Source of the DNA: Alphaproteobacteria bacterium
GTDB lineage: Bacteria; Pseudomonadota; Alphaproteobacteria; Micropepsales; Micropepsaceae
Direction: 5' to 3'
Length of the DNA stretch: 5,235 nt
Assembly (NCBI GenBank): GCA_003451645.1
Contig: DMER01000085.1
Location: 1-5,235 of the forward strand
Positions within the stretch are counted from its first letter, which is position 1. Every line of letters starts with the position of its first letter. Position numbers and translations under genes: made by a program. This document shows positions 1-4,771 of this stretch, one piece after another. The notes below the pieces were generated by a model, which saw only the letters and a program-made list of their open reading frames with translations, made no database searches and was not told the origin of the DNA.

Positions 1-854
1 AGCGTGTGCATCTCGTCGATGAATAGGATGACGCCCCCTTCTGCCGCCTGAATTTCGGTCAGCACCGCCTTGAGGCGTTCCTCAAATTCGCCGCGAAATT
101 TGGCCCCAGCGATCAGCGAGCCCATATCGAGCGACATCAAGGTCTTGTCGCGCAAGGCCTCCGGCACATCGCCATTTACGATGCGCAAAGCGAGGCCCTC
201 GACAATTGCGGTCTTACCAACGCCGGGCTCGCCAATCAGGACGGGGTTGTTCTTTGTACGGCGGGCGAGAACCTGGATCGTGCGGCGTATTTCCTCATCG
301 CGGCCTATGACCGGATCGAGCTTGCCATTGCGGGCCGCCTCCGTCAGATCGCGCGCATATTTCTTGAGTGCCTCATAGGCGTTTTCCGCCGTCGCCGTGT
401 CAGCCGTCCGCCCTTTGCGCAAGCCAGCAATTGCGGTCGCTAAAGCCTGCGCGGTGACGCCTGCTTCCTTCAGCGCCTTGCCCGCATCGGTGCTCGTGGC
501 GAGGGTCAATGCTTGCAAGGCACGCTCGGCGGTTACGAAGCTATCCCCTGCTTTCTTGGACAGATCGCCCGCCTCATCAAGCACGCGCGCAAGTTCTGGC
601 CCAAGAAAGACTTGTCCCGCGCCAGATCCTTCGACCTTGGGAATGCGGCGCAGCGCAGCGTCGTTCATGTCTTGCGCCACTTGCGGCCGCCCGCCCGCCT
701 GTTGGATCAGGCTGGCCGCCAAACCCTCCTCATCGTCCAGAAGCGATTTGAGCAGGTGCTCAGGCGAGAGCCTCTGATGGCCGCCACGCAACGCAACGCC
801 TTGTGCAGCCTGCAGAAATCCGCGCAGGCGCTCCGTCATTTTCTCCACATCCAT
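1..854 (-). CDS. clpB: ATP-dependent chaperone ClpB, N-terminal part (cut by the window edge)
   Basis: ClpB is the cytoplasmic AAA+ disaggregase that works with DnaK/DnaJ/GrpE to pull proteins out of aggregates after heat stress. The 284 complete codons here cover the N-terminal Clp repeat domain (about residues 1-145) and the first part of nucleotide-binding domain 1. Seen directly: the segment [19 protein letters not shown] (178-196), Walker A GEPGVGKT (208-215), the [14 protein letters not shown] pore-loop region (249-262) and Walker B VILFIDE (275-281). Full-length ClpB is roughly 860 residues, so about two thirds, including the middle domain and NBD2, lies beyond the left edge. The ATG at 854 is chosen because a strong AGGAGG-type ribosome-binding site lies 6 bases upstream; a second Met at codon 6 is a weaker option. 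The gene follows the DUF4167 gene on the same strand and has its own candidate heat-shock promoter. Identification is very secure. Confidence 0.97.
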   Translation of the reverse strand, partial: MDVEKMTERLRGFLQAAQGVALRGGHQRLSPEHLLKSLLDDEEGLAASLIQQAGGRPQVAQDMNDAALRRIPKVEGSGAGQVFLGPELARVLDEAGDLSKKAGDSFVTAERALQALTLATSTDAGKALKEAGVTAQALATAIAGLRKGRTADTATAENAYEALKKYARDLTEAARNGKLDPVIGRDEEIRRTIQVLARRTKNNPVLIGEPGVGKTAIVEGLALRIVNGDVPEALRDKTLMSLDMGSLIAGAKFRGEFEERLKAVLTEIQAAEGGVILFIDEMHT

Positions 855-860
855 GGTGAG

Positions 861-867
861 CCTCCTC
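861..867 (-). promoter_or_regulatory. Ribosome-binding site of clpB
   Basis: On the minus strand GAGGAGG ends 6 bases before the ATG at 854. This is close to the ideal Shine-Dalgarno sequence and spacing, and it fixes the clpB start over the in-frame Met at codon 6. Confidence 0.85.
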
Positions 868-957
868 GTGCCCCAGTCCGATGCGCCCGCCGGAGCAGCG
901 CGCAAAGGTTGGCAACGTCCAGTGTTAACACGGCACTATTGCGCCATTCTGGCGAGG

Positions 958-986
958 ATGTGGGGATGAGCCTACGTTCCCGCAAG
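958..986 (-). promoter_or_regulatory. Candidate RpoH (sigma-32) heat-shock promoter of clpB
   Basis: On the minus strand CTTGCGG (986-980) is followed after 14 bases by CCCCACAT (965-958). The known sigma-32 consensus is CTTGAAA, about 11-17 bases, CCCCATNT. The -35 core CTTG is intact and the -10 differs from consensus at one fixed base. Transcription would start near 950, giving a leader of about 95 bases before clpB. The position, in the gap directly ahead of a classical heat-shock gene, is what makes the match meaningful. It is inferred from sequence only. Confidence 0.6.
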
Positions 987-1045
987 CCGAGCGCCCGCGA
1001 AATCGCTTCAGCTTCACAGGGAGCGTCGTGTGGCGCGCGCCTGGA

Positions 1046-1486
1046 TCATTCGATCGCGGGTTGGTCGGACGCAGCCTCGCCGTCTTCATCAGCAGCAGAC
1101 GCTTCAGCATTATCGGAGGATTCAGAGTCCGCGTGCTGATGGGCACCGTTCGGCGAATGGCCATTGGGCCCGCGATGCTGACCCTGCGGCGCTTGCGGCA
1201 TCTGAGCCTGAGCCGCCATGATCAACCGGTAGTAATGCTCCGCGTGCTGAAGATAATTCTCCGCCTGCACACGATCTCCGCCTGAATGCGCATCACGGGC
1301 CAATTGCAGGTATTTTTCATAGATGTGCGTGGGTGTCCCACGAATTTTCACATCTGGACCATTGGAATCCATTGTCCGGCTGAGCAGGTTTTGCCCGCGG
1401 TGTTGATTGTTATTGTTGTTTCCGCCACCGCCGCCGCTATGCCGCCCGCGGCCTCGCGAGCGGTTCTTTTGTTGACCTGGTCTCAT
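1046..1486 (-). CDS. DUF4167 domain-containing protein
   Basis: This 146-residue protein has no established function. Its layout is clear. A basic, low-complexity N-terminus (RSRGRGRH at 9-16, then five Gly and five Asn at 18-27) is followed by the conserved block that identifies DUF4167, about residues 28-92 (NLLSRTMDSNGPDVKIRGT at 33-51, then IYEKYLQLARDA and AENYLQHAEHYYRLI). It ends in a His/Asn/Gln-rich and then acidic Ser/Asp/Glu tail (119-146). The basic RG-type head suggests nucleic-acid, perhaps RNA, binding, but that is inference. No signal peptide or membrane segment is visible. The position between prmC and clpB fits the alphaproteobacterial gene order. The ATG at 1486 has only a weak AAGAAG ribosome-binding site about 7 bases upstream. 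The family normally begins close to this basic tract, which supports the start. The stop is TGA. Confidence 0.9.
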   Translation of the reverse strand: MRPGQQKNRSRGRGRHSGGGGGNNNNNQHRGQNLLSRTMDSNGPDVKIRGTPTHIYEKYLQLARDAHSGGDRVQAENYLQHAEHYYRLIMAAQAQMPQAPQGQHRGPNGHSPNGAHQHADSESSDNAEASAADEDGEAASDQPAIE

Positions 1487-1593
1487 GTGTTTGCTTCTTG
1501 TGTTTGTCTCTAAACCCTCATGCGTGTTTGAAAGCAGTCATCGGCTCGGCGCACTGTGCCTTTGCTGATTTCGCCCTCATACACACTCACACC

Positions 1594-1619
1594 TGGCTCG
1601 TGCTTGAGCACCGAGGCCA
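1594..1619. repeat. Imperfect inverted repeat (possible hairpin)
   Basis: The left arm TGGCTCGTGCT and right arm AGCACCGAGGCCA can pair over 11 positions with two single-base bulges and a 2-base centre. No run of T follows on either strand, so it is not a normal intrinsic terminator. It could be an RNA stem in the prmC-DUF4167 transcript or chance. Confidence 0.35.
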
Positions 1620-1689
1620 GCGTCCAAAACCGTGAAGAGCCTTACGCGTCCAGCTTCCCCATCAAGTGCCCCGATCGCCCCCAAGCTAT

Positions 1690-1707
1690 GCTAGCAAAAC
1701 TGCTAGC
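1690..1707. repeat. Paired GCTAGC sites
   Basis: The 6-base palindrome GCTAGC occurs twice, at 1690-1695 and 1702-1707, separated by AAAACT. Centres are 12 bases apart, so the sites can be read as a direct repeat or as arms of a hairpin with a 6-base loop. Possible regulator site upstream of the DUF4167 gene; function unknown. Confidence 0.35.
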
Positions 1708-1757
1708 GTTACTGAGATCAGGTGCACGCCGTGATACGCGAACATCGCACCTTATCG

Positions 1758-2690
1758 CTATCCCGCCCGGGAGGCCAAGCCCTTTTTTGTGGGGTTACCA
1801 CCCGGTGCCGCATGCGGGATGCCCTTGCATGCAATGACAGCCCTTGGATGCCCAGCACTATCTAGATTGGTTCCCAGCACCGTAAGGCCGCTTGCAATCA
1901 GAAGATTGCTCACGAGCTCCGCCTGGTTGTAGCCCACTTCAAAAATCAAGTGACTACCGTCCACCACTCTCTGACTTAAAGTTGCAACGATTCGGCGATA
2001 GGCCACAAGGCCATCTAACCCGCCGCGCAACGCCAAATGTGGCTCAAAGTCACGCACGTCAGGCATCAATCCGTCGATATCTTCATCGGGAATGTATGGC
2101 GGATTTGAGACCACAAGGTCGAATTCGCCCGCGGCCCCCTCGCCCCAGTCCCCTCTGACAAATGCCGCCCGGTCCAAAAGTCCAAGCCGTTGCGCGTTTA
2201 GCGCCGCAACCTCCAACGCATCATCCGAGCAATCGACGCCAAGCCCGGTTGCCTTGGGCCACTCTGACAAAAGAGCCAAGAGCAGGCAGCCCGAGCCGGT
2301 GCCGAGGTCCAGGATGCGGCTGGGGCCCGACGCCCCTAAGTGTTTAAGCGCAGCCTCGACGACAGCCTCGCTGTCTTGCCTCGGGATCAAGACGCTGGGT
2401 GAGACAGCGAACGTTAGACCCCAAAATTCGCGTTCCCCGAGTATGTAGGCGATCGGCTCATAGGTCAGCCGGCGCACAGTCCAAGCGTTCAACCGCTCCC
2501 AGACCTCGCCATCAAGGGCCTGACTGTCCAAGAGATGGATCGAGGATTGTGGGGCACCGGCCGCATGAAGGATGAGGACCCGCGCTTCCACTTCTGGCGC
2601 GTCGGGATTGATCGCGCTCAGAACCGTTCGCAAGATCTGGAAGGTCTCCCGTGGCGCGCGCGGAACGGGCCCCAGCGGCATGCTGGTCAC
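1758..2690 (-). CDS. prmC: Peptide chain release factor N5-glutamine methyltransferase PrmC
   Basis: PrmC transfers a methyl group from S-adenosylmethionine to the glutamine of the GGQ motif in release factors, which speeds peptide release. Visible parts are an N-terminal helical domain (about 1-85), the SAM-binding motif LDLGTGSG (127-134), the catalytic NPPY motif (196-199, in VVSNPPYI) and the family block [11 protein letters not shown] (211-221). The usual PRPDTE-like motif reads PRQDSE (103-108), with Gln in the second Pro position. The start is GTG at 2690: a GGAGG sequence lies 7 bases upstream, whereas an ATG at codon 4 would sit 16 bases away. GTGA overlaps the prfA stop, which implies translational coupling with its own substrate gene. 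At 310 residues it is longer than E. coli PrmC (277). The excess is partly a C-terminal tail of about 22 residues after HPRAVIAC. Translation ends at TAG, with TAA two codons on. Confidence 0.95.
   Translation of the reverse strand: MTSMPLGPVPRAPRETFQILRTVLSAINPDAPEVEARVLILHAAGAPQSSIHLLDSQALDGEVWERLNAWTVRRLTYEPIAYILGEREFWGLTFAVSPSVLIPRQDSEAVVEAALKHLGASGPSRILDLGTGSGCLLLALLSEWPKATGLGVDCSDDALEVAALNAQRLGLLDRAAFVRGDWGEGAAGEFDLVVSNPPYIPDEDIDGLMPDVRDFEPHLALRGGLDGLVAYRRIVATLSQRVVDGSHLIFEVGYNQAELVSNLLIASGLTVLGTNLDSAGHPRAVIACKGIPHAAPGGNPTKKGLASRAG
1810..1832. repeat. Nested inverted repeat in the prmC 3' end
   Basis: GCATGC at 1810-1815 and again at 1827-1832 flank a smaller dyad GGG/CCC (1816-1818 and 1822-1824). 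It lies in the part of prmC encoding the start of the extra C-terminal tail. No T-tract follows on either strand, so a terminator is not supported. Confidence 0.4.
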
Positions 2691-3766
2691 GCCGTTTCCT
2701 CCATGCGCGCGAGGCGCGAGGCCTGATCTTCGGCCACTAACGCATCGATGATCTCGCCGAGGGCCGAGCCATCGACAACCTGATCCAGTTTATAGAGCGT
2801 CAGATTGATCCGGTGATCCGTGCACCGCCCTTGCGGGAAGTTATAGGTTCTGATGCGCTCGGAACGATCGCCAGAACCCACTTGATCCTTGCGATCCGCA
2901 GCATGCGCCGCCTCGCGTTTTTGGCGCTCGCTATCCGCAATGCGGCTGGCGAGGATTTTCATCGCCTTGGCTTTGTTCTTGTGCTGGGACTTCTCTTCTT
3001 GCATCGCCACAACTGTGCCCGTCGGGATATGCGTGATGCGCACAGCGCTTTCAGTCTTGTTCACGTGCTGACCGCCCGCGCCCGAGGCCCGGTAGACGTC
3101 TATTCGCAGGTCGCTCTCATTGATCTGAAACTCGACATCCTCGATTTCAGGCAGCACTGCGACCGTTGCCGCGGAGGTGTGGACACGGCCTTGTGCCTCG
3201 GTCTCTGGCACGCGCTGGACGCGATGAACGCCGCTCTCGAATTTCATCTTGGCATAGACGCCCTGGCCGCGGACATCCATGACCGCCTCCTTGAGGCCGC
3301 CCATATCGGAGGCACTTTCGGACAGGATTTCCACTTTCCAGCCCTGGAGCTGAGCATAGCGCTGATACATCCGCATGAGATCCCCCGCGAACAGCGCCGC
3401 TTCCTCGCCGCCCGTGCCTGCCCGGACTTCGAGGATCACATTGCCATCGTCGGCCGCATCCTTGGGGAGCATCAAGAGCTTCAAGTCGCGCTCCGCCACA
3501 GGCAGGCGTTCTTTCAATTCAACCAGTTCGTCCTGCGCCATCGCGCGCAGATCGGGATCGCCCTTGGCATCGGACGCCAACGCACTGAGGCTCTCAAGCT
3601 CACCTTGCAGTGCGCGGAACGCATTTGCCGCTTCAACGATGGGGCGCAACTGCGAGAGCTCTTTCCCCAGCTTCGCGATATCAACTTTTGGCCCGCCTTC
3701 AGTTAGGAGGGCCTCTATTTCCGCATAGCGGTCGATAATTCGGGCAAGATGTGTGTTGAGCGACAT
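2687..3766 (-). CDS. prfA: Peptide chain release factor 1 (RF1)
   Basis: RF1 recognises UAA and UAG stop codons in the ribosomal A site and triggers hydrolysis of peptidyl-tRNA. At 359 residues it is the usual family length. Seen directly: the N-terminal coiled region (1-100), [16 protein letters not shown] (115-130), the codon-reading tripeptide P-E-T (187-189, in [18 protein letters not shown]), which is the RF1-type PxT rather than the RF2-type SPF, and the catalytic GGQ (231-233) in [18 protein letters not shown]. The 3' end overlaps prmC, whose product should methylate Gln233. The ATG at 3766 matches the family N-terminus, but the upstream bases (CCATAACCCCGTCCCC) contain no Shine-Dalgarno sequence, so initiation may be weak or leader-dependent. 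The stop is TGA, a codon RF1 does not read. No confident promoter is visible. Confidence 0.98.
   Translation of the reverse strand: MSLNTHLARIIDRYAEIEALLTEGGPKVDIAKLGKELSQLRPIVEAANAFRALQGELESLSALASDAKGDPDLRAMAQDELVELKERLPVAERDLKLLMLPKDAADDGNVILEVRAGTGGEEAALFAGDLMRMYQRYAQLQGWKVEILSESASDMGGLKEAVMDVRGQGVYAKMKFESGVHRVQRVPETEAQGRVHTSAATVAVLPEIEDVEFQINESDLRIDVYRASGAGGQHVNKTESAVRITHIPTGTVVAMQEEKSQHKNKAKAMKILASRIADSERQKREAAHAADRKDQVGSGDRSERIRTYNFPQGRCTDHRINLTLYKLDQVVDGSALGEIIDALVAEDQASRLARMEETA
2698..2702 (-). promoter_or_regulatory. Ribosome-binding site of prmC inside prfA
   Basis: On the minus strand GGAGG lies 7 bases before the GTG at 2690 and within the last codons of prfA. It decides the GTG start over the ATG three codons later and supports coupled translation of the two genes. 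Confidence 0.8.
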
Positions 3767-3858
3767 GGGGACGGGGTTATGGCGCTTCGCAAGGCGAGGC
3801 GCAAGAGCACAGCCTGGACGGTACGACGGCGCCTTGGATAGCCCGGCGCTATCGAATC

Positions 3859-3871
3859 CTTAGACCCTAAG
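3859..3871. repeat. Short dyad CTTAG-ACC-CTAAG
   Basis: Two perfect 5-base arms are separated by 3 bases, near the middle of the divergent promoter region. It could be a small operator or chance; the arms are too short to decide. Confidence 0.25.
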
Positions 3872-3945
3872 TATTTCAGCCAACGGAGCACCTTTGCCAC
3901 CCTGAATAGGCCCGCCTGGGCTCGCGCTCTGGATCAGGATCATTC

Positions 3946-3950
3946 AGGAG
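3946..3950 (+). promoter_or_regulatory. Ribosome-binding site of the small membrane gene
   Basis: AGGAG lies 7 bases before the ATG at 3958, an ideal arrangement. It is the main reason to accept a 39-codon reading frame as a gene. Confidence 0.75.
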
Positions 3951-3957
3951 AAGACCA

Positions 3958-4077
3958 ATGGCACAGACATTCAAACGCGTTGTGACCTTAACCCCGACAA
4001 TTGTTCTCATCGTTTCGGCGTACTGGCTTGCCATGGTCGCGACCTTTGCGCTGGGTGCCTCGCAGGTAGCCCCTTAA
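3958..4077 (+). CDS. Small single-pass membrane protein of unknown function (39 aa)
   Basis: I do not recognise this protein. It begins MAQTFKRVVT and has one hydrophobic stretch at about residues 9-34 (TPTIVLIVSAYWLAMVATF is its core), ending in a short uncharged tail ASQVAP. Lys6 and Arg7 before the stretch predict, by the positive-inside rule, a cytoplasmic N-terminus and a periplasmic C-terminus. No cleavage site is obvious, so it is more likely a membrane anchor than a secreted peptide. Support for a real gene comes from the well-placed AGGAG at 3946-3950, an ATG start, a TAA stop and a coherent membrane segment. It is divergent from prfA and precedes a secreted cysteine-rich protein on the same strand by 197 bases. 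It does not resemble CydX or KdpF. A role as a small subunit of a membrane complex is only a guess. Confidence 0.65.
   Translation: MAQTFKRVVTLTPTIVLIVSAYWLAMVATFALGASQVAP
3965..3979 (+). repeat. 15-base direct repeat, copy 1
   Basis: AGACATTCAAACGCG lies in codons 3-8 of the small membrane gene and recurs exactly at 4711-4725. An exact 15-base match is unlikely by chance in a window this size. Confidence 0.6.
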
Positions 4078-4174
4078 CCAAGTTCGCCCGGACACCAGCC
4101 CGCGTGCATTAGGTCCTTCGATAGATGTCCAGCCTCGTGTGTGGTCTGCCCAGTCTGTCTCTTGTCTTGATTTG

Positions 4175-4213
4175 GCCCAGCTGAGCGTTCAGCCTTTGCT
4201 CAGCCATCTGGGC
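4175..4213 (+). repeat. Long bulged hairpin between the small membrane gene and the secreted protein gene
   Basis: GCCCAGCTGAGC (4175-4186) pairs with GCTCAGC (4198-4204) and, after a 4-base bulge, TGGGC (4209-4213). This gives 7 + 5 base pairs around an 11-base loop. No U-run follows on the plus strand, so a standard intrinsic terminator is not supported. It may be a mRNA 3' stabiliser, a leader element of the downstream gene, or part of a small RNA. Confidence 0.5.
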
Positions 4214-4230
4214 GTAGCCTACTGAAAAGA

Positions 4231-4248
4231 GGCCATCGCGCGACGGCC
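4231..4248. repeat. 18-base imperfect palindrome upstream of the secreted protein gene
   Basis: GGCCATCGCGCGACGGCC equals its own reverse complement at 16 of 18 positions. It ends 26 bases before the ATG at 4275, a plausible place for a repressor operator or a leader stem. Confidence 0.4.
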
Positions 4249-4274
4249 AATTGCGATTTCGGCGTTAAAGAGTC

Positions 4275-4703
4275 ATGAAAACTGAATGGACGCTGAACAG
4301 ACGGGGGCGTGTTTTGGGATACTCTTTGCTTAGATCAGCAGCAGTAGCGGCGGCGGTGTTTGCTGGCGCAACAGGGGCACTTGCGCAACCAGGCCCGGGA
4401 TTTCACGGCGGCTATCAAGCGCATGGCCCGCATGGCGAAAATGCCCAGGAACTTCAAGCCTGCAGAGAGGATGTGGCCCGCTATTGCCGCGGCATCATGC
4501 CGGGCGCGGGGCGGATCCGGGCCTGCATGCAGTCGAACCGGGATCGCCTGTCCGCCGGATGCAAGGCAGCCCTCCAAACTGTCATGGAGCGCCGCAGGCT
4601 GGAGTGGCAGCAGCGAAGGGGCGGCGTTGGACCTGGTTGGCAGCCGGGCGGCGCCCCGCCACCTCCTCCTCCAGCGCGCATGAGCCCGGTCGTGCCGAAC
4701 TGA
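4275..4703 (+). CDS. Secreted cysteine-rich repeat (GLG1-like) protein
   Basis: This is a predicted exported protein of 142 residues. The N-terminus has a basic region (Arg9-Arg12, Arg20), a hydrophobic Ala/Val core (about 21-34) and a likely signal-peptidase site ALA|Q after residue 37. The mature part holds one unit with cysteines at 63, 71, 84 and 96 in the pattern C-x7-C-x12-C-x11-C, including MPGAGRIRACMQSNRDRLSAGC. This matches the cysteine-rich GLG1 repeat (first known from Golgi apparatus protein 1), also found in bacterial periplasmic proteins of unknown function. Two disulfides are likely. A basic helix (ERRRLEWQQRR, 105-115) and a Gly/Pro tail with six consecutive prolines (128-133) follow. 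The ATG at 4275 lacks a good Shine-Dalgarno sequence. A TTG at 4314 would give a more compact signal peptide and is an alternative start. The RR pair is a poor Tat match, so Sec export is more likely. Confidence 0.8.
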   Translation: MKTEWTLNRRGRVLGYSLLRSAAVAAAVFAGATGALAQPGPGFHGGYQAHGPHGENAQELQACREDVARYCRGIMPGAGRIRACMQSNRDRLSAGCKAALQTVMERRRLEWQQRRGGVGPGWQPGGAPPPPPPARMSPVVPN

Positions 4704-4710
4704 GCAGGCG

Positions 4711-4725
4711 AGACATTCAAACGCG
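4711..4725 (+). repeat. 15-base direct repeat, copy 2
   Basis: This is a second exact copy of AGACATTCAAACGCG, here non-coding, 8 bases after the stop of the secreted protein gene and ahead of the epimerase gene. It is directly followed by a small GCTT/AAGC dyad (4726-4737). Confidence 0.6.
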
Positions 4726-4741
4726 GCTTGCGTAAGCTAGG

Positions 4742-4761
4742 CCGGAATGTGGACATTCCGG
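4742..4761. promoter_or_regulatory. 20-base inverted repeat in the epimerase leader
   Basis: CCGGAATGT (4742-4750) and ACATTCCGG (4753-4761) are perfect inverted arms around GG. As DNA it has the size and symmetry of a dimeric regulator's operator. As RNA it could form an 8-bp stem with a UGGA tetraloop whose last GG belongs to the GGAAG ribosome-binding site. No T-run follows, so it is not a normal terminator of the preceding gene. Confidence 0.6.
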
Positions 4762-4764
4762 AAG
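4760..4764 (+). promoter_or_regulatory. Ribosome-binding site of the epimerase gene
   Basis: GGAAG lies 7 bases before the GTG at 4772 and supports that start. Its first two bases are the end of the inverted repeat at 4742-4761. Confidence 0.6.
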
Positions 4765-4771
4765 AGAGTTT

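Larger units (their letters stand above)
1487..1757. other. Gap between prmC and the DUF4167 gene
   Basis: This 271-base stretch holds no gene I can support. It contains a bulged dyad at 1594-1619 and two copies of GCTAGC at 1690-1707. I see no T-tract terminator after prmC and no convincing sigma-70 promoter for the DUF4167 gene, so whether the two genes share a transcript is open. A stop-free minus-strand frame of about 43 codons ends at a TAG just upstream of the DUF4167 gene, but it has no credible start. Confidence 0.5.
3767..3957. other. Divergent intergenic region between prfA and the small membrane gene
   Basis: This 191-base region must hold the start signals for leftward prfA and rightward transcription of the small gene. 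I find no clear -35/-10 pair on either strand. It contains a CTTAG/CTAAG dyad at 3859-3871 and, near the right end, the short arms CCTGAA (3901-3906) and TTCAGG (3943-3948). The second arm runs into the small gene's ribosome-binding site. A 61-codon minus-strand frame crosses it but overlaps prfA in another frame and is not supported as a gene. Confidence 0.5.

Noticed and set aside
1032..1041. GGCGCGCGCC perfect palindrome just after the DUF4167 stop
   Set aside because: A 10-base self-complementary GC tract with no loop and no following T-run is weak evidence for a terminator. Such tracts are common in GC-rich DNA.
397..1139. Plus-strand frames opposite clpB (397-777 and 513-1139)
   Set aside because: They lie antisense to the clear ClpB reading frame and its leader, and show no recognisable motif or ribosome-binding site.
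1509..1640. Stop-free minus-strand stretch of about 43 codons containing SVYEGEISKGTVRRADDCF
   Set aside because: It reads rather like protein, but it is preceded in frame by a TAA, has no ATG, only unsupported GTG starts and no Shine-Dalgarno sequence. I recognise no family, so it is left as non-coding or a possible relic.
1775..1806. T6 run with a nearby GTGG...CCAC dyad, considered as a terminator of prmC
   Set aside because: On the minus strand the run is A rather than T and lies inside the prmC frame. On the plus strand the T-run precedes rather than follows the dyad.
1556..1837. 93-codon plus-strand frame across the prmC-DUF4167 gap
   Set aside because: It starts with GTG without a ribosome-binding site and overlaps the 3' end of prmC on the other strand. 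The product has no recognisable feature.
2813..3706. 297-codon open frame on the plus strand opposite prfA
   Set aside because: It is antisense to a complete, well-conserved RF1 gene. Long antisense frames are common opposite GC-rich coding DNA, and its translation shows no domain I recognise.
3715..3900. 61-codon minus-strand frame overlapping the start of prfA
   Set aside because: It begins with GTG, overlaps prfA in another frame and has Arg-rich, feature-poor content typical of a shadow frame. No ribosome-binding site was seen.
4270..4274. GAGTC (a GANTC CcrM methylation site) directly before the ATG of the secreted protein gene
   Set aside because: The 5-base site is expected by chance many times in 5 kb, and others occur inside coding regions here, so no regulatory claim is made.
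4283..4320. Possible twin-arginine (Tat) signal around RRGRVL in the secreted protein
   Set aside because: The residues after RR do not fit the hydrophobic pattern of the Tat consensus, and the ALA|Q site with an Ala/Val core suits a Sec signal peptide.
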